64,000 nt of DNA from Cenococcum geophilum 1.58 (GCA_001692895.1 KV748287.1:162243-226242); one strand, 5' to 3'; counted from the stretch's first letter, positions 24,163 to 36,915 are shown. The notes: a model not told the origin generated them from the letters alone. Program-made: numbers and translations.

Positions 24163-24177
24163 ATTATTAACCTACTA

Positions 24178-25400
24178 CCCTATAAATAGTACGGCCGTAC
24201 CTATAAGAACATCCTTATAATAATATACCGACTTATAAAAGAGCGCCACTACGTCCTAACTAAAGGCGTAGCCGTTAGCAACGTTACTAACGCCTTTCTT
24301 TATAAAATCTACTAACTATATAGGTTACCTAACTTAATTACATCCAACTAAGGTATATAATTTAACTCTAATATATAGAGACAAATCTGCTAACGCCTTA
24401 GCATCTCCGTTAAGATGTCTATATCCTTTTATTATAAAACTACTAGGTAACTAGAAAACGCTAATACTAGTATAAAAGTATACCTATAACAGGTAGTCGC
24501 CTATAGTTAAGATAACTAGGTAAATTACCTTTTACTAGGTAAATTTATAGCGAATAACTACGTCTTAACCACTATAGGACTTACCCCATTTATTATAAAT
24601 AAGGGTTATTACCCCTAATCCAGTATAGAGCTACTAAAACCTATTAATAAGAAACTGCTATATAGAAAACGCCTTAAGATACTACTTACTAACTAGTATA
24701 CAGACTATATAAAAAATCTACTTAACTACTATAAGGGAGAAATAGCCTAGGCTTAAGTAAAGTAGGCCTACTTTACTAATTATTATAGAACGCTACCACC
24801 AGAGATGCGTATTGGCGACTAGGTATAGCTAAATATATATAATATCTCTATATAGAGGCCTATAAAGTTACTTAATTATAAAAACCTTGGCCCCTATTTA
24901 ATTAAATAAGTTATTAATAAGGGAGCTGTATATAAGCTAGAACTCCTACCTACCCTAGCCACCTATAGGATATAGCCTATATTTTACCCATAGCTACTAT
25001 ACCTCTATTAGCCTCACCCCCTACTAAAATAGATATAGCTTAAACCCCTACTAATACTAATCTAAGATAAGAATAAAGATAAAAACCACAAGAAGGAAAC
25101 CGTTAAATAAATTATTAACTCTAAATACCTTAGCAAAGGTAAAGGACAACGGCTTTACTACAAAGCTATATATATAGGATTTAATATAAATTAGCCAAAA
25201 TGGCAACTATAGGAAGACTTTAAAAATGTAAAGGATCTAATTAGTAACTATTACTACACAAACCTATAAAAACTAGGCCTAAGTAAAGATTTCATACCTA
25301 ATCCTCTATGGGAGCCCTTATAGAGTTAAACCGTTATATATTACTACGTAAGGGCAAATTGCTATTAGATTGCGGTAAAGTGCGATTATATAACTGGAAT
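24178..25400 (+). pseudogene. Gypsy-1 integrase core and chromodomain
   Basis: Continues the integrase frame: RLIKERHYVLT, LPNLITSN*GI*FNS, TENANTSIK-like, ANNYVLTTIGLTPF. A chromodomain-like end follows at about 25105-25300 (NSKYLSKGKGQRLYYKAIYIGF, then PKWQL*EDF). Chromodomains target such elements to marked chromatin, which fits the clustering seen here. A dyad motif AACTTTAACC / GGTTAAAGTT sits just after it at 25419-25441. Confidence 0.8.
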
Positions 25401-25609
25401 ATTGTTAAGATGTCTAAAAACTTTAACCGGCGGTTAAAGTTATCTAATTAGTTGGATTTTTAGATGCCAAGCCTTATTACATAACGTTGTTTTAAGCCTT
25501 TAATAATACCCCCCTTTTTTTTCTTCTTTCTATACCTTAAGTATCCCTTTTATATATATATAGTAACCACAGCGTCGCCGGAGCTCCGCCTCTATAAGAG
25601 GGGGGGTAG

Positions 25610-25802
25610 TATTATAAAACCCTACCGCAGGGGCCTCTATAGGAGAGCCCCGTACTCTTATATACACCTTACGTATAGCTTATATTAGCTACGCGTAGGT
25701 ATATCACCTCCTTACGCCCTTAACCCTTATAATCGATTACGTAACGTCTTATAAACTCCTTAAATATATACGCTCTATAGCTACTACCCTCGTTCCGTAA
25801 CA
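25610..25802 (+). repeat. Gypsy-1 3' LTR
   Basis: 193-bp partner of 7876-8068. It is preceded by a purine run (AAGAGGGGGGG at about 25597-25607), the polypurine tract. It ends GTTCCGTAACA and is followed by the TATAG duplication. Confidence 0.85.
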
Positions 25803-25807
25803 TATAG

Positions 25808-26279
25808 CTAGGCCACCTCTTTAATATTAATATTCTTATAGTATAGGATTAAAAATAGGCGCTTGCTAAAGCGGTTAACTAGGATTATAACTATATTATA
25901 CCCGTTACGGTTTATCCCTTACAACGTTAGGGTCCTTAGAGAGTTCGCTATTAGATTTAATTAGGCACTTATATTAAACTAGGTTCTCTAATTAGCTAGT
26001 CCCTTATTAATAACCGTAGGGCCTATTTTAACGTTATAAGGGATAGGTAGTTTATAAAAGTCTATAGAGATATATTATTAGGGGCGCTCTAGTATTAGAA
26101 GCGGTTTTAGTAATCCTAAGGTCTTATCTTGTAGAATTATAGCTCTTTAATAGTTATTGTAGTTCTATATATATTAATTAATATCTATAGCTATCTTAGG
26201 CTAATAGTAGCGGCCGCTAATATTTTATAGGTTTTATTCTTACCATAGTATCTTATAGAGACTTAGCAATAAGCTTTAC
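25808..26279 (-). pseudogene. Gypsy-2 integrase N-terminal half
   Basis: The minus-strand reading includes DFYKLPIPYN, then NRNGYNIVIILVNRFSKRLF, the first-Asp region of the integrase core (family form VVVDRFSK; here VNRFSK, Asp to Asn by G-to-A). It joins 7573-7870 across Gypsy-1 and the RNase H region across Copia-2. Confidence 0.76.
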
Positions 26280-28748
26280 TATTAGTCACACAGGGTAACT
26301 CACCAATAACGACTACTCGAGTAGGTTACAGTGATGTTGGTTAATAAAGCTTATTAATAGAATGAGGAAGGGCGAGGAGCTTAAGACTCCTCGCCACGCT
26401 AGTGCCGCGGCGTCACGTAACGACCGCTTGCCTTATTCCCAACACTAGTAACTCTTCTTTTATAGTTGCCATCTATATATAAATACTGCTTGACTAGCGT
26501 AACAAATATTAATCCTCCTTACTTACTATTGCTATTATAACATAAGTCTCGCTGTCCTAAAATTTGCCTCTTATAGCGGCTTATATAAATGCCTCCAAAC
26601 TAAAGCTTGTAGATTACTATTTAGTAAAAATACTAAACTAAGGAGAAGAAGAGAAAGGAGAAAGAATCGTTTAGAAGTAGTAGGCGGACATCTTACGAAG
26701 GCCGCTAAGGCGCTAGTAGTAAGCAAGCCAATAGCGATTTTCTATGCCGGGTATGGAAAATCCTAATTAGCTGGTTAAAATCAGGGTCTGTAGATCGTCG
26801 TAGGTGGAAGCAGTAGAAGTCTATTTAGGTAGTAGTACGGTATTAGCGGCGGTAGTAATAGTGGTCAAGTATAGAGCTTATCTATTAGTTAGTCGGTTAA
26901 TCGTAGGCGTATAGGCACGATTATTCGGTCGGTAGATCGCAGGCGTATCGGCGCGATTAGTATCGTAATAGTAGGCATAGCGGCGCTATCAGTTTGTCGA
27001 TGGTATGTGGCAGTACGGTGCTAGCGTAGGGTCGGTTCCGTAGGCAGATTGGCACAGAGTCTCGTTATAGGGTTGGTTCGTAGGTATATTAGTTACAATA
27101 GTTATCAGGTTCGTAACTACCGCAGATACTAGCAGTTCTTTCTTTATGCTTGTGGCATTGCTAGCGTAACTGTGCCGTTCTAACCGCTTCCCCCTTATAT
27201 CACTCTCTTTTCACGGTACCCTCTACAAGAACTTCCTGTCTAGATTACGCTGGTAGCCACCTCTGTAGCTACCTTGGGAACCACAGGTATCTTAGAATTC
27301 CCCTCCACGCTGAATTTTCTGAAGCTTATTGAATGTTTGTGGAGAAGTAGAGGCTTGTTGCGGAGATTGCTGCGGAGATTGCTGCGGAGATTGCTGGGGA
27401 AGTTGCTGCGGAGGTTGCTGGTGGGTTAGGATATCGTTTACAGATCTAGCTTGTCGTGCCGGTTGTCCAGGCGCGGTAGGGGTTAGAGGAGACGTCTCGG
27501 CGCTTGAGTTGAACGGAGTTTGCGCGGACGGAGCTTGTGTAGACGGAGCTTGTGGAGACGGAGCTTGTATAGACGGAGCTTGTAGAGACGGAGCTTATAT
27601 AGACGGAGCTTGTGTGGACGGAGCTTGCGGCACGGGTTGAGATATGGCAGCTTGAGGAACTTGAGGTGTTTGTAGCCTGAGGTTATCTATGGTGGTTGCT
27701 GTGGAGATTCTTGCGGAGATTCTTGCGGAGGTTCTTGCGGAGGTTAAAGCGTCTCTAGTGGTGTATTACTTGGATTCCAGCGTAAGTTAAGCTTCTTCTG
27801 GTGCTTAATCTCTTGTAGAGTCCATTCGTGCTCTTCTTCTGCGTTAATAATATGCTCCTAAATATTATCTCTAATAATGCCCCCATCTATAGGGACAAAT
27901 ACTCTATTCTCCCGAAGGAAGTTACGGAAGTCTCGTACGATAACCTTCTTCGCGAGGGCCTATGTTTCCTTTATCCATTTAACAAAGTCCTCCTTTATAC
28001 ATTCCTATAGCGCGGTATCGTTATATTTACTGTCCTTATAATATGCTATACGGTATAATAAAAATCTATTTAAGTCTTGTTTATTAGCGTTTGCAAGGTG
28101 GTTTATGGCTTTATTCTATATCTTTGGGTTAATATCTTCCTTATACTTCTTTAGGTAGGTTAACGCTATAGTAGGTATAGAATTAACGGGGTATTATATA
28201 TCAAAGGTAGGTAGGATTTTCGGTTTTATAGGATCTTATAGGTTTGCTGTTAAGAGGTAGGCAATTTAAGATATTGTTTGACGCGTTTTAGACGTCGTTT
28301 AACGCGTTTTGGATGTTAACTTAGGACCCTAGGTTTAGTGACACTTCTAACCTAAAGTACTTAACTAAATCTTTATAAACGCGGTTGTTCTATATAATAG
28401 ACGCAACTTAGTATCTCCTAGTACTTAGTAACACTTTTATTATTAGTTTTCCGTAAGTCTAAGGTAGTATAGTATTACTAGAATCTATTCTATATAAGCG
28501 CATATAGCACCCCTATATAAGACTGTTTTTTATTTAAAAACCTAGCTGCTCTGTGGTTAACTATATATTCAACTACTAATTAGTATTAGTTATATAGGGT
28601 AACTCACCAATAACGACTACTTAAGTAGGTTATAGTGATGTTGGTTAATAAAGCTTATTAATGGAATAAGGAAGGGCGAGGAGCTTAAGACTCCTCGCCA
28701 CGCTAGTGCCGCGGCGTCACGTGACGACCGCTTGCCTCATTCCCGACA
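26280..28748 (-). mobile_element. Copia-2: gag-only, non-autonomous Copia element
   Basis: 165-bp LTRs at 26280-26444 and 28584-28748; TSD TTTAC (26275-26279) against TTTAT (28749-28753), one transition apart. The 2.1-kb interior carries only a Gag-like region on the minus strand. It reads KKYKEDINPK, NFLRENRVFVPIDGG, EHEWTLQEIKHQKK, then a Pro/Gln/Ala/Ser repeat tract and an RGG-containing end. No integrase, RT or RNase H is present, unlike Copia-1. The stretch 26800-27760 is clearly less AT-rich than its surroundings. It was presumably mobilised by a Copia-1-like partner. Confidence 0.8.
27340..27745 (-). repeat. Coding tandem repeats in Copia-2 gag
   Basis: Three short in-frame arrays. 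A 12-bp unit at about 27348-27425 encodes PQQS/PQQL on the minus strand. A 15-bp unit is repeated eight times at 27515-27634 (QAPS followed by a variable residue). A 12-bp unit at about 27692-27745 encodes PPQE/SPQE. They make a disordered Pro/Gln-rich linker in Gag. Confidence 0.85.
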
Positions 28749-28753
28749 TTTAT

Positions 28754-30541
28754 AAATTAGTTTAGTTTATAAATTATTAATATTAGGGACTATAAGCCGC
28801 TCCTAATACAGAAGCAATCCTTTCTCTGTTTTAAAATTAAGGTTTCCTTTTATAGCCTAATCGCGGAGGGCCTTTAAAGCGTTAGCTATATGGTTTATAG
28901 TTAAAAGGCAGTTAATTAACCCTATTAGTTTGTTTAAGGACTCCTCTATTAGTACTAGCTTGTTTTACTAAAAGTCTAGCTTTTTAAAAATCTACGGGTT
29001 AAGCTATTTAGGATAGAGAAGCGCGCGCGTCTAGTATTAGGTCTTTAGCTTATCCTAGGGTCCTATATCTTATTCTCTTTAGGTTAAGGTATTAGCCTTA
29101 AAGTTTTACTTATTAGAATAATATATAATTATAAAAAAGAATTAGAAGAGTATTTTAGCCTACTAGGTTTATTATTTAGTAAGCTGCTTTATAGTTATAA
29201 AGTACTTTAGGGCTTTATAATCTATATATATCTTAATCCGGGAGTTTATACCTTTAAGCTCTATACGCTATTAGGATAGTGATTAAATAATAGCTAGTAT
29301 TTCTTTATTATGTATTTTATAGTTATACTTAGCTAGGTTTATTATTATTATTTTATATATAAAAAAAAAGGTAATAGTGTACTATTTACTGTCCGGATAT
29401 AGTTGTAATAGAATTCCCGCTATAACTTTATTAGAAGCGTCCGTTTTTAGTATTAATTTAAGGTCTAGGTTATAGTAATAAAGGATTAGAGAAAAGATAA
29501 GCCGCTCTTTTAACTCTTTAAAGGCTTTTATATAGTTACTATTAAAAATAAGAGGCTTAGCTATAACTCTATAGTTATAGATAAACTAGTAGTAGAAGTT
29601 ATAGAAGCTAAGGAAGGACTAGCTTCCTTTTATAGTATAAGGGGGTTTATAGTTACCAATTGCTTTAACCTTCTTAAAATTAACCTTAATTCCTTTTATA
29701 GTAATAATAAACCTAAGGTACTTTATACGTTTTACCCTAAATTTATATTTCTTAATATTAACTTATAAGCCTGCGTTTTGTAGTCTCTCTAGAACCTTCT
29801 TAATATAAACCTTATACTTAAGTTTGTTATCTATATATATAAGGATATTATCTAGGTATACCGTGCAGAATTAATTAAGGTAGTTAAAAAGGACATCGTT
29901 TATATACCTTTAGTATATAGCCGGCCCGTTTATTAATCTAAAAGAGAGGACTTTATATTTATAGGACCTATAATAGGTACGGAATATTATTAAATCTTTA
30001 GATATAGGGTCTGTCCTAATTTAGTAGAAAGCTTGGCGGATATTAAGTTTAGTAAAGATCTTTACCTAGCTTAGACGTATAAGGGTCTTATTAATTAAAG
30101 AAATAAGATATTAATCCTTTTAAGTAATAACGTTTAGCTTTTAATAGTTAATATAAAAATAAAGGCCTTTATTAAGCTTTTTTATAAATCGAATAAAGGA
30201 AGTAAAAGGGGCTTAGCTTAGCTCGATAAACCCTTTATTAAGGTTATTAATTAAGTATTACTTTATTGCTTTTAGCTTATTTATTAATTATTAATAAAGG
30301 GGGCTATATCTTAGTAAGTTATTAGCTTCTAATTAAATCTTATAATTATATATTTGGTAAAGAGGTAACTTATTTAAAGCCGCTTTTAAAAATACATTTT
30401 TATATCCCGCATAAATAGTAGGGAGGAGGCGTTTAACTAGCTCCTTATTAGTTTCCTTAGCTAGCTTTTCTTCCCTCTTATTAATAATCTAGTTAATTTT
30501 ATATAAGCTAGTTATAAAGACCTTATTATCCCTCCTATATA
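28754..30541 (-). pseudogene. Gypsy-2 reverse transcriptase and RNase H (decayed)
   Basis: The minus-strand reading gives YINYQKLNVITQKDRY, FTKLNIRQAFY, IFRTYYRSYKYKVLSF, the RT box YLDNILIY at about 29836-29860 (family YLDD), then VKAIGNYKPP (start of the RNase H side). The catalytic Asp-to-Asn change matches Gypsy-1 and LINE-3. It is interrupted upstream by LINE-1 at 30542. Confidence 0.84.
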
Positions 30542-33500
30542 ATAATAATTCATTGCTTAACGTCCGATTCGGATCCCTATTAGGCCTACGCGGACTACTC
30601 CTTATATATATATGGGGAGAAAACTCTATTTAAGAAAACCCCGTAATTTATCTCCCCGCCTTTTAGGACTCGCCTATAGGGCGCCTGCGAGGCGCCTACG
30701 AGTCACCTATAGTGCTCCTACTACCTTACTTTTTAACCTTTTTAGGAACTACTGCTGCTGTAATAAGCCTATGGACGCACTAGTATTATAAACTTTACTC
30801 TACTACTATAGAGTTATTAGGGGGCACCCGTTACTCGCCCCCCTGCCTTTTATTACCATTTCCTTTACAACCCAGAACTAGTTTAGTATATTTTAGCTAA
30901 TAAGCTACTAGGTAACCGCCTTAAGGCCTTTTTATATTAAGAGTAGTGTCTTATAGTTCTCTATGCTAGCTACTAAGAGTATTGCTTCTTAGTTAGTATA
31001 TAAGGGGCATAGCAGTATTACGTACTTTAGTGTCTGTCTTAGCTAGCCATATTTACATCTTAGGCTACCTACTAGGACACCCACCTAGTAGAGCCAGTCT
31101 TTTAGTCCTATTACTCCTATTCTTAAAAGTATTACTATTATATTTTCTACCTTTGTTAGGCCTTCTTAGAGCCCTAGAGTGTTTACCCCCTATAGCGTTA
31201 ACTATGCTACGGCTTAGGTTCTTCTTACCTTAGTTAACCTCTATACCTTTAACTTCTATATACCTCTCTAGCGTTAGTCTAGCTAGTATTATATTACGGT
31301 AGTTAGTTTCCCGGCGTTCTTTTATACTTTACTTTAGCTCTTTTCTCTCTCTTGCTATTATCCTTACTAGCCTCTTATATGTCTCTCTTCCTCCTTTATA
31401 TAGGCCTAGGCCCTAAAGCAGCACTATTCTTCTTCTGCTTTCTTTACCTGTTTCTCTAATATATCTTCCCTACTTTAGGGTTATTAGTTTGTTCTCCTAT
31501 AAGGCGCCCTAAGGTCCCTTTATAGTTTATTTAGGCGTGTTTTAATATACTTTATAATATTAGAGTTACGTTCCTTTTACGCCCTTTATATTGCAGCGGC
31601 TTTAATATATAGTTATAGGGGGGGAATATTAGCTTCCTTCTTAAGTAGTACTGTGGCCATTCGCTTATATCCGCCTGTTATACTCTAGAGGTAGGCTGTT
31701 TAGACCTTTTAGAGTAGTTTAAGGAGCGATTTAGGGGGGCCTTTCTTAGATTCTCTAATAGCCTAAATACTGGACCTATATATTATGGTTAGCCAGATAA
31801 CTACTATATATGGTAGGCGTGACCTCTAAAAGCATGGGCCCTATATAGAATTGACGATCCTAGATAATGCGATATACTATACTTAGCCCTTATAGGCCAC
31901 TTAGGCCGTATATACGCTCTACTAGAGCTTACTGTCTACTTATACTCCTAATACTCTTAGGCCCTAAACTAGCTAACCCCTAAAGCCTTAGATGCGAATT
32001 ATATACTAAAGATCTATAAATTGGTTGTGTTTTCTTATAAAGTAGATTAGCTAGTACTTCTCTAGTAAAAATTAGACTCTATATTGTCTTGCCTATTCTA
32101 TATAGGTGTTATAAGCTTTCTCTAGCGTTCTGTAATTCTTTGCGGCTATTGGCCCGTATATAATTAGGTTTATATTATTAACGAAGCCTATCCCCTAGGT
32201 CGCCCCTTTCTTAAAGAAGTTAAATAGGTTGCTTATAAAGAAAAGGAAAAGTATAGGCGAGAGGGGTAATCCTTATGGTATTCCTGTTGCAACTGCAATA
32301 GGGGGGCTTTAGTATCCGCTAAAGACTAGCGATATTTTTTTTAGCCTATAAACCCTTAAACAAATTATATAATCTATTCTAGGAAGCCTTTTGCTCTAAG
32401 AATATATAGGAGACGCTTATAGGGTATGTTATTATAGGCGCCACTAATATCTAGGCTAAGCATTAATACTACAAAGTCCCTTTACATCGCCTATGCTAAT
32501 TTAATGGTGGCAGCGAGTAGCGTAAGTGCTAATAGTATTAAGCAGTTCTTTCTTGCCCCTATTTAGCTTTATAGTAGTAGGGCGTGTTCCTCTACTATGT
32601 CTACTATGTGGTTTGCTATTACCCTTTCTAAGATCTTACTAAGGGTATTCTCTAAGGCAATAGGGCGGTAGCTCCCTAGAAATAAGTAGTCTACTTTACC
32701 TTCTTTACGTAGGATAAATATTATTATAGCTCTTCTGAGTCTTAGGTAGTAGCCTATTATAAAGTATACTCTGGCTACATCCGTAAGCTAAGGTGCTATT
32801 AGTGGTCCGTAGGTCTTTAGGGCTTTATTTAGGATCCTATCTAGTCCTAATACTGTATTATTTAAAAGGCAGCTAATAGTTCTGGCTATTTCTTCAGTTA
32901 TTATATTACTATTAACCCTTAGGCGAGTCACTAGTGCTTCGCCTATAATATCGCTAAGGTTTACTAAAGCTGGTTAGGGGGAAAATCTTTCTATAAGGAT
33001 TTTTGCCTTCTCCTTATTATCGCTTATGGCTAGTAATTTACCTAGTCTTTATAGGGGCGGGAGATATAGGTCTTCTACTAGATGTCCTGCCTTTTTCTTT
33101 ACCTATTTTACTATCCTCTAAAGACCTTTATTATAGGGGAGGCTTAGGTTAGTAGTATACTTATTTATAAACCGTCTCTAGCTATTCCTTACTTCTTTTT
33201 TTAGGGTATTCTTTAGCTGGTTTCTTATATCTTTATAATATCTCTTATCTTTAGGATCGTGGCTACTTATATATTTTCTTCTTGCTTATTATTAGCTGGC
33301 GATAAGAACCGCGTATTATACAGACTATACGTGTTGCGCGTAGGGGCCTACTTTTAAAACTGGGCAGTGCTCTTTTAACCTATTTTTAATTGCTACCTAG
33401 ATCCTTTCTAGTCTTTAGTCGATTTCCTTAGGGGTAGCCACTAAGCCTCGCTTATTTGGTATTAGGTAGATTTCTTCTAGGTCTTAAAGTTATTATTTAA

Positions 33501-36099
33501 CTATATTAAGGAAGCTATTTATCTTAAGCTTTCTTATTACATATCTTTTACTATTTAATTATACCTTAATATCTAGATCTAGCTATATCTAAATGGGGAT
33601 ATAGTCTAAAGCAAGTGCCTATTCTTCTTTAGGGTTGCACCTTTTAAGTCTCTAGTATAGGCCTTCGTCTATAAATGTAAGGTTAATTATGCTTCTAGCG
33701 GTACCTCGTTACTATATAATTGCTCCTAGGGGGGTAGCTAGCTTAAGGCCCTAGGTATCTATAGCTTTTAGTAGGCACTCTACCTATCGTTCGGTAGTAA
33801 TATAGATACCCCCCTACCGCGGGTAGTAGAGGTTTATGTCTCCTAATAAAATAAACTCTATATCTTTAGTTTCTAGTAAGCTTATTACTGATATAATATT
33901 CTCTGTTTATAGGACCCCTTTGACCCTAGGGTTATATATATTAATAATTTAAACCGGTCCCCTATATATCTGGATTATTATAACTATAATATCTAGGTTA
34001 ACTGCCTACTATAACTATAAGGATAGGCTGATAGCCTTACTAATTATAAAGCATACGCGTATAGCTGCTTTTGGTTTATATAGGAGCTAAATCCTTAGGG
34101 GCAGTATGTTAATTATATGTAGGCATTATAATACGGCTCTTATATTGTAAGGATGTGGTATTTCTCTAGGTCTAAGCTATCTAGCAAGGGCCTTACAAGA
34201 TGGTGGTTTATATTACCGCAGTTATACTATATAATAGATAGGTGGCGGACCCCCGGCGGGGGTCCTTCGCCTCTCCTTTATTCCTCGCTTCCTCTATTTC
34301 CACTTTCTTTACAACATTTAGAGCTTCTATCTCTTATATCTGCATCCTAGTTACTACTTATTTTATATAAAGCTTTCTATTCCCGTATCTTGTATTCCTA
34401 GTAGCGCTTTTATATCTAAATCTATTATTATCTCTAGTTCCTCCCCTATTCTTACTGGTTAGCTATATACCCTTTAAGAGTCGGCTATAAATATTATATT
34501 TGCCGCGTTAAGTCTAATTCTTAATTATCCTAGTCTTAAGCTTACTATAGCTATCCATAATAGTCTTCCTATAGGGTGTTCTTTCCCTTATATCCCCTGT
34601 AACCCTTATATCCCTATACGGTCTAGTAATATTGCGCGGTAACGCTTCTAGCCCGTTAAGGCTTGGGATAGCTAGCCTAGCCCCCTAGTATTAAAGGTAG
34701 GAAATGCTAGAAAGGTACCTGCGCCCCCTTAGCTTATCGCCTGTTGTTTTTATTTATATAACCTAGCATATAGTTATTCCTATAGCTATTAAGCCCTTAC
34801 CTTCCATCTCTTGTATTTAATACAGTCTCCTCTCTCCTACGCCTTATATGTGCTTTGGTGGCAGTTTACGCATTTTATTTAGTCTTAATTTAAGCAGTTT
34901 CTTATATTATGGGGGCCTATATAGTGGCCGCAGCACACCTATACTACGTATGTAGATTAGGTGTGTCCCCATTATATATAGCGGTAGTATTATTCTAGGT
35001 AGAGTTTATGGTTATAGAGTCTTGCGTTGTATATAAGGCCATTTATAATAATACCTTTTTAGATAAGGAGTTTTTATATTCCTAGTATATATGTGCTAAT
35101 AATAAGGGAGCTATGCATTTAATTAGTGTCTCCCTAGCAAGTCTCTGGCGACCCTTATATTCTTTTATTATTCTTATTATATACTTGGTTTGTATTTTCC
35201 TATTAAAGCTATTAGATTTGGGTAATCTTAAGTCCTAGTATAAGGCGTTCCGTTTATTTTACTATCTTATATATAGTTGCCGTATTGTTCGCCTAGCGTC
35301 CCTTTTCTACCCTAAGGCTTAGGGGAACCGCTAGGACTTTAACTAGGTAATCTTTATAGAGCACTTTTATACTAATACGTTCTCCTAGCCTATCCTTTAC
35401 CCTTATAGCTCGTTCCTTTACCTATTAGTCCCTTAGGGTAACTTTAATATCTCCGCTTCTAAGGTGTTAGACTATAACGGCGTTATAAACCTCCTTATAA
35501 ATTTCTATAAGGACTTCTATTTCTAATTGTCCCCTAAGCCCCTCTACTTTCTCTATATTTAGTTATATTATAATTATATATCCAGATATTATCTTTAGGG
35601 GGGTAGGCTCCCTATACTATAGAGGCGCAGCTATAGTGGCCTAGGTGCGGTTCGCCGGTAAAGAGGGGTTTTATTTATTTTTGATTTTGCTTAGCCGTTA
35701 GAGGATTTAGTTAAGGGTTTACTAGAGGGGCGCCTAAGGAACGCTAGATTGGCGGAGCCATTCTACTAGCTGTATTAGTTTATTATAGCTAATAGTCGCT
35801 CCCCCGTAACTGCAGATACTAGACGCGTCTAATAGGCTTTATATTTTATTAGATGCCTTCTTAATAGAGGTCTTTCCGCTTTATAGTGTAGTATTCGCCC
35901 GTTTTTATTATAGAGGGCTATTACTAGGCGTGGTTCTAGTAGGCGCGCGCGAGTACGAACCACTGTCGTTTAATATATACCTCCCCTGCGATGTATATAT
36001 CTTAGGGGGATTCTCTAGGTGTTTTTCAGGGTTCTTGTGGTTGTTTTTGGTCTTTTTAAGCCGGGTGCAGCAAGAGCTCCTCGCGGCTAACTTTATAGG
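30542..36099 (-). mobile_element. LINE-1: near full-length Tad1-like LINE, minus strand
   Basis: 5.56 kb between 16-bp duplications TTATCCCTCCTATATA (30526-30541 and 36100-36115). The 3' end is on the left, with an ATTATT-type tail. ORF1, about 34400-35700, includes a zinc-knuckle-like region (CCGHYIGPHNIRNC then CVNCHQSTYKA on the minus strand, about 34840-34960). ORF2 endonuclease and RT regions lie about 31900-34100. It is the longest copy of the family that also includes LINE-2 and the copy at 63667. It has many stops, with small GC-rich patches at 34230-34270 and 35930-36090. Confidence 0.82.
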
Positions 36100-36115
36100 T
36101 TATCCCTCCTATATA

Positions 36116-36915
36116 TATTAAAGTGGAATACTATAGCGCTAATTGTAGTAATATCTACTATAGGGGGGTTATATAATAATAGGGATGTATAGGACCTTAG
36201 GGGCTTCTAGGGTAAAGGTATTGTTAATATTCCTTTTAGCTCCTATTATATCTTTTAAAGGTTATCCCTTATATCCTATCGGTATATTCTCTTCTATATT
36301 AGTTAAATCTGCGTAATTTATATATTATTTATATCGCTATCTATCTTACTACTATAAGTAGAGTTTTTATTAACTGTAGCGCTTTAGGGGAGTCTCTTTT
36401 TTAGTATAAAAGAGTTCCTTCCGGCCTCGCGGTAGGCATCTTTTTAGATAAAGGCTAGGTCGCGGTCCCTAACATCCTACTAATAGGTAGAGTTAACCTT
36501 CGCGGCTAGTATCTTGCGGTTAGTTTAGATTTTCTTAATAAAGGAGGGTAATTTTAGTCTATCCTCTATCTAGACGAATTATCTTTATTATATATTTAGC
36601 TAAATATTAAAATAGGATATCTATTTCCGGCTAAGGATTATATTATAAGACCCTAGGTCTAGGATACAAAAGGGGATACTATACTAGCGTTGTCTATTAA
36701 GAGCGATATATAACTTTAAGGCGTAAGTACCCGGCTTACTAGCTTAACTATTATAGCCTCTTACTTAGATAGGCTTCTCTAGTCTAGTGGCTTTTATATT
36801 TAAAAACTTAGTAATGTTATTTATATAGACAGTATTTATAAAGGTAAAGCTATTTACTCTAGTATTAATAATAGCGGTTATATTAACTTTATATCTATTT
36901 TAAGATACTATATAT
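36116..36915 (-). pseudogene. Gypsy-2 aspartic protease region
   Basis: The minus-strand reading gives ITAIINTRVNSFTFINT (active-site region, family DTGA), ITKFLNIKATRLEKPI, NRQRYSIPFCILDLGS and NIILSRKWISYFNI, a Gypsy protease. The catalytic Asp-Thr is mutated to Asn-Thr. It ends at the LINE-2 duplication TAAGATACTATATAT (36901-36915). Confidence 0.76.

Larger units (their letters stand above)
7876..25802 (+). mobile_element. Gypsy-1: complete chromovirus-type LTR retrotransposon with nested inserts
   Basis: Plus-strand element with two 193-bp LTRs (7876-8068 and 25610-25802) and a perfect TSD TATAG (7871-7875 and 25803-25807). The LTRs start TATTA(C/T)AAAACCC and end GTAACA or its mutated form TATAACA. 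The order is gag, protease, RT/RNase H, integrase, chromodomain. Insertions are a solo LTR (10715-10880), Copia-1 (12461-18556) and a LINE (18875-24162); without them about 6.35 kb remains. Stops occur throughout. LTR differences are almost all transitions, so LTR divergence cannot be used directly as an age clock. Confidence 0.88.

Noticed and set aside
27329-27640. 103-codon plus-strand Cys/Gly/Asp-rich ORF
   Set aside because: Antisense shadow of the Pro/Gln/Ala tandem repeats in Copia-2 gag; the minus frame fits the neighbouring Gag reading.
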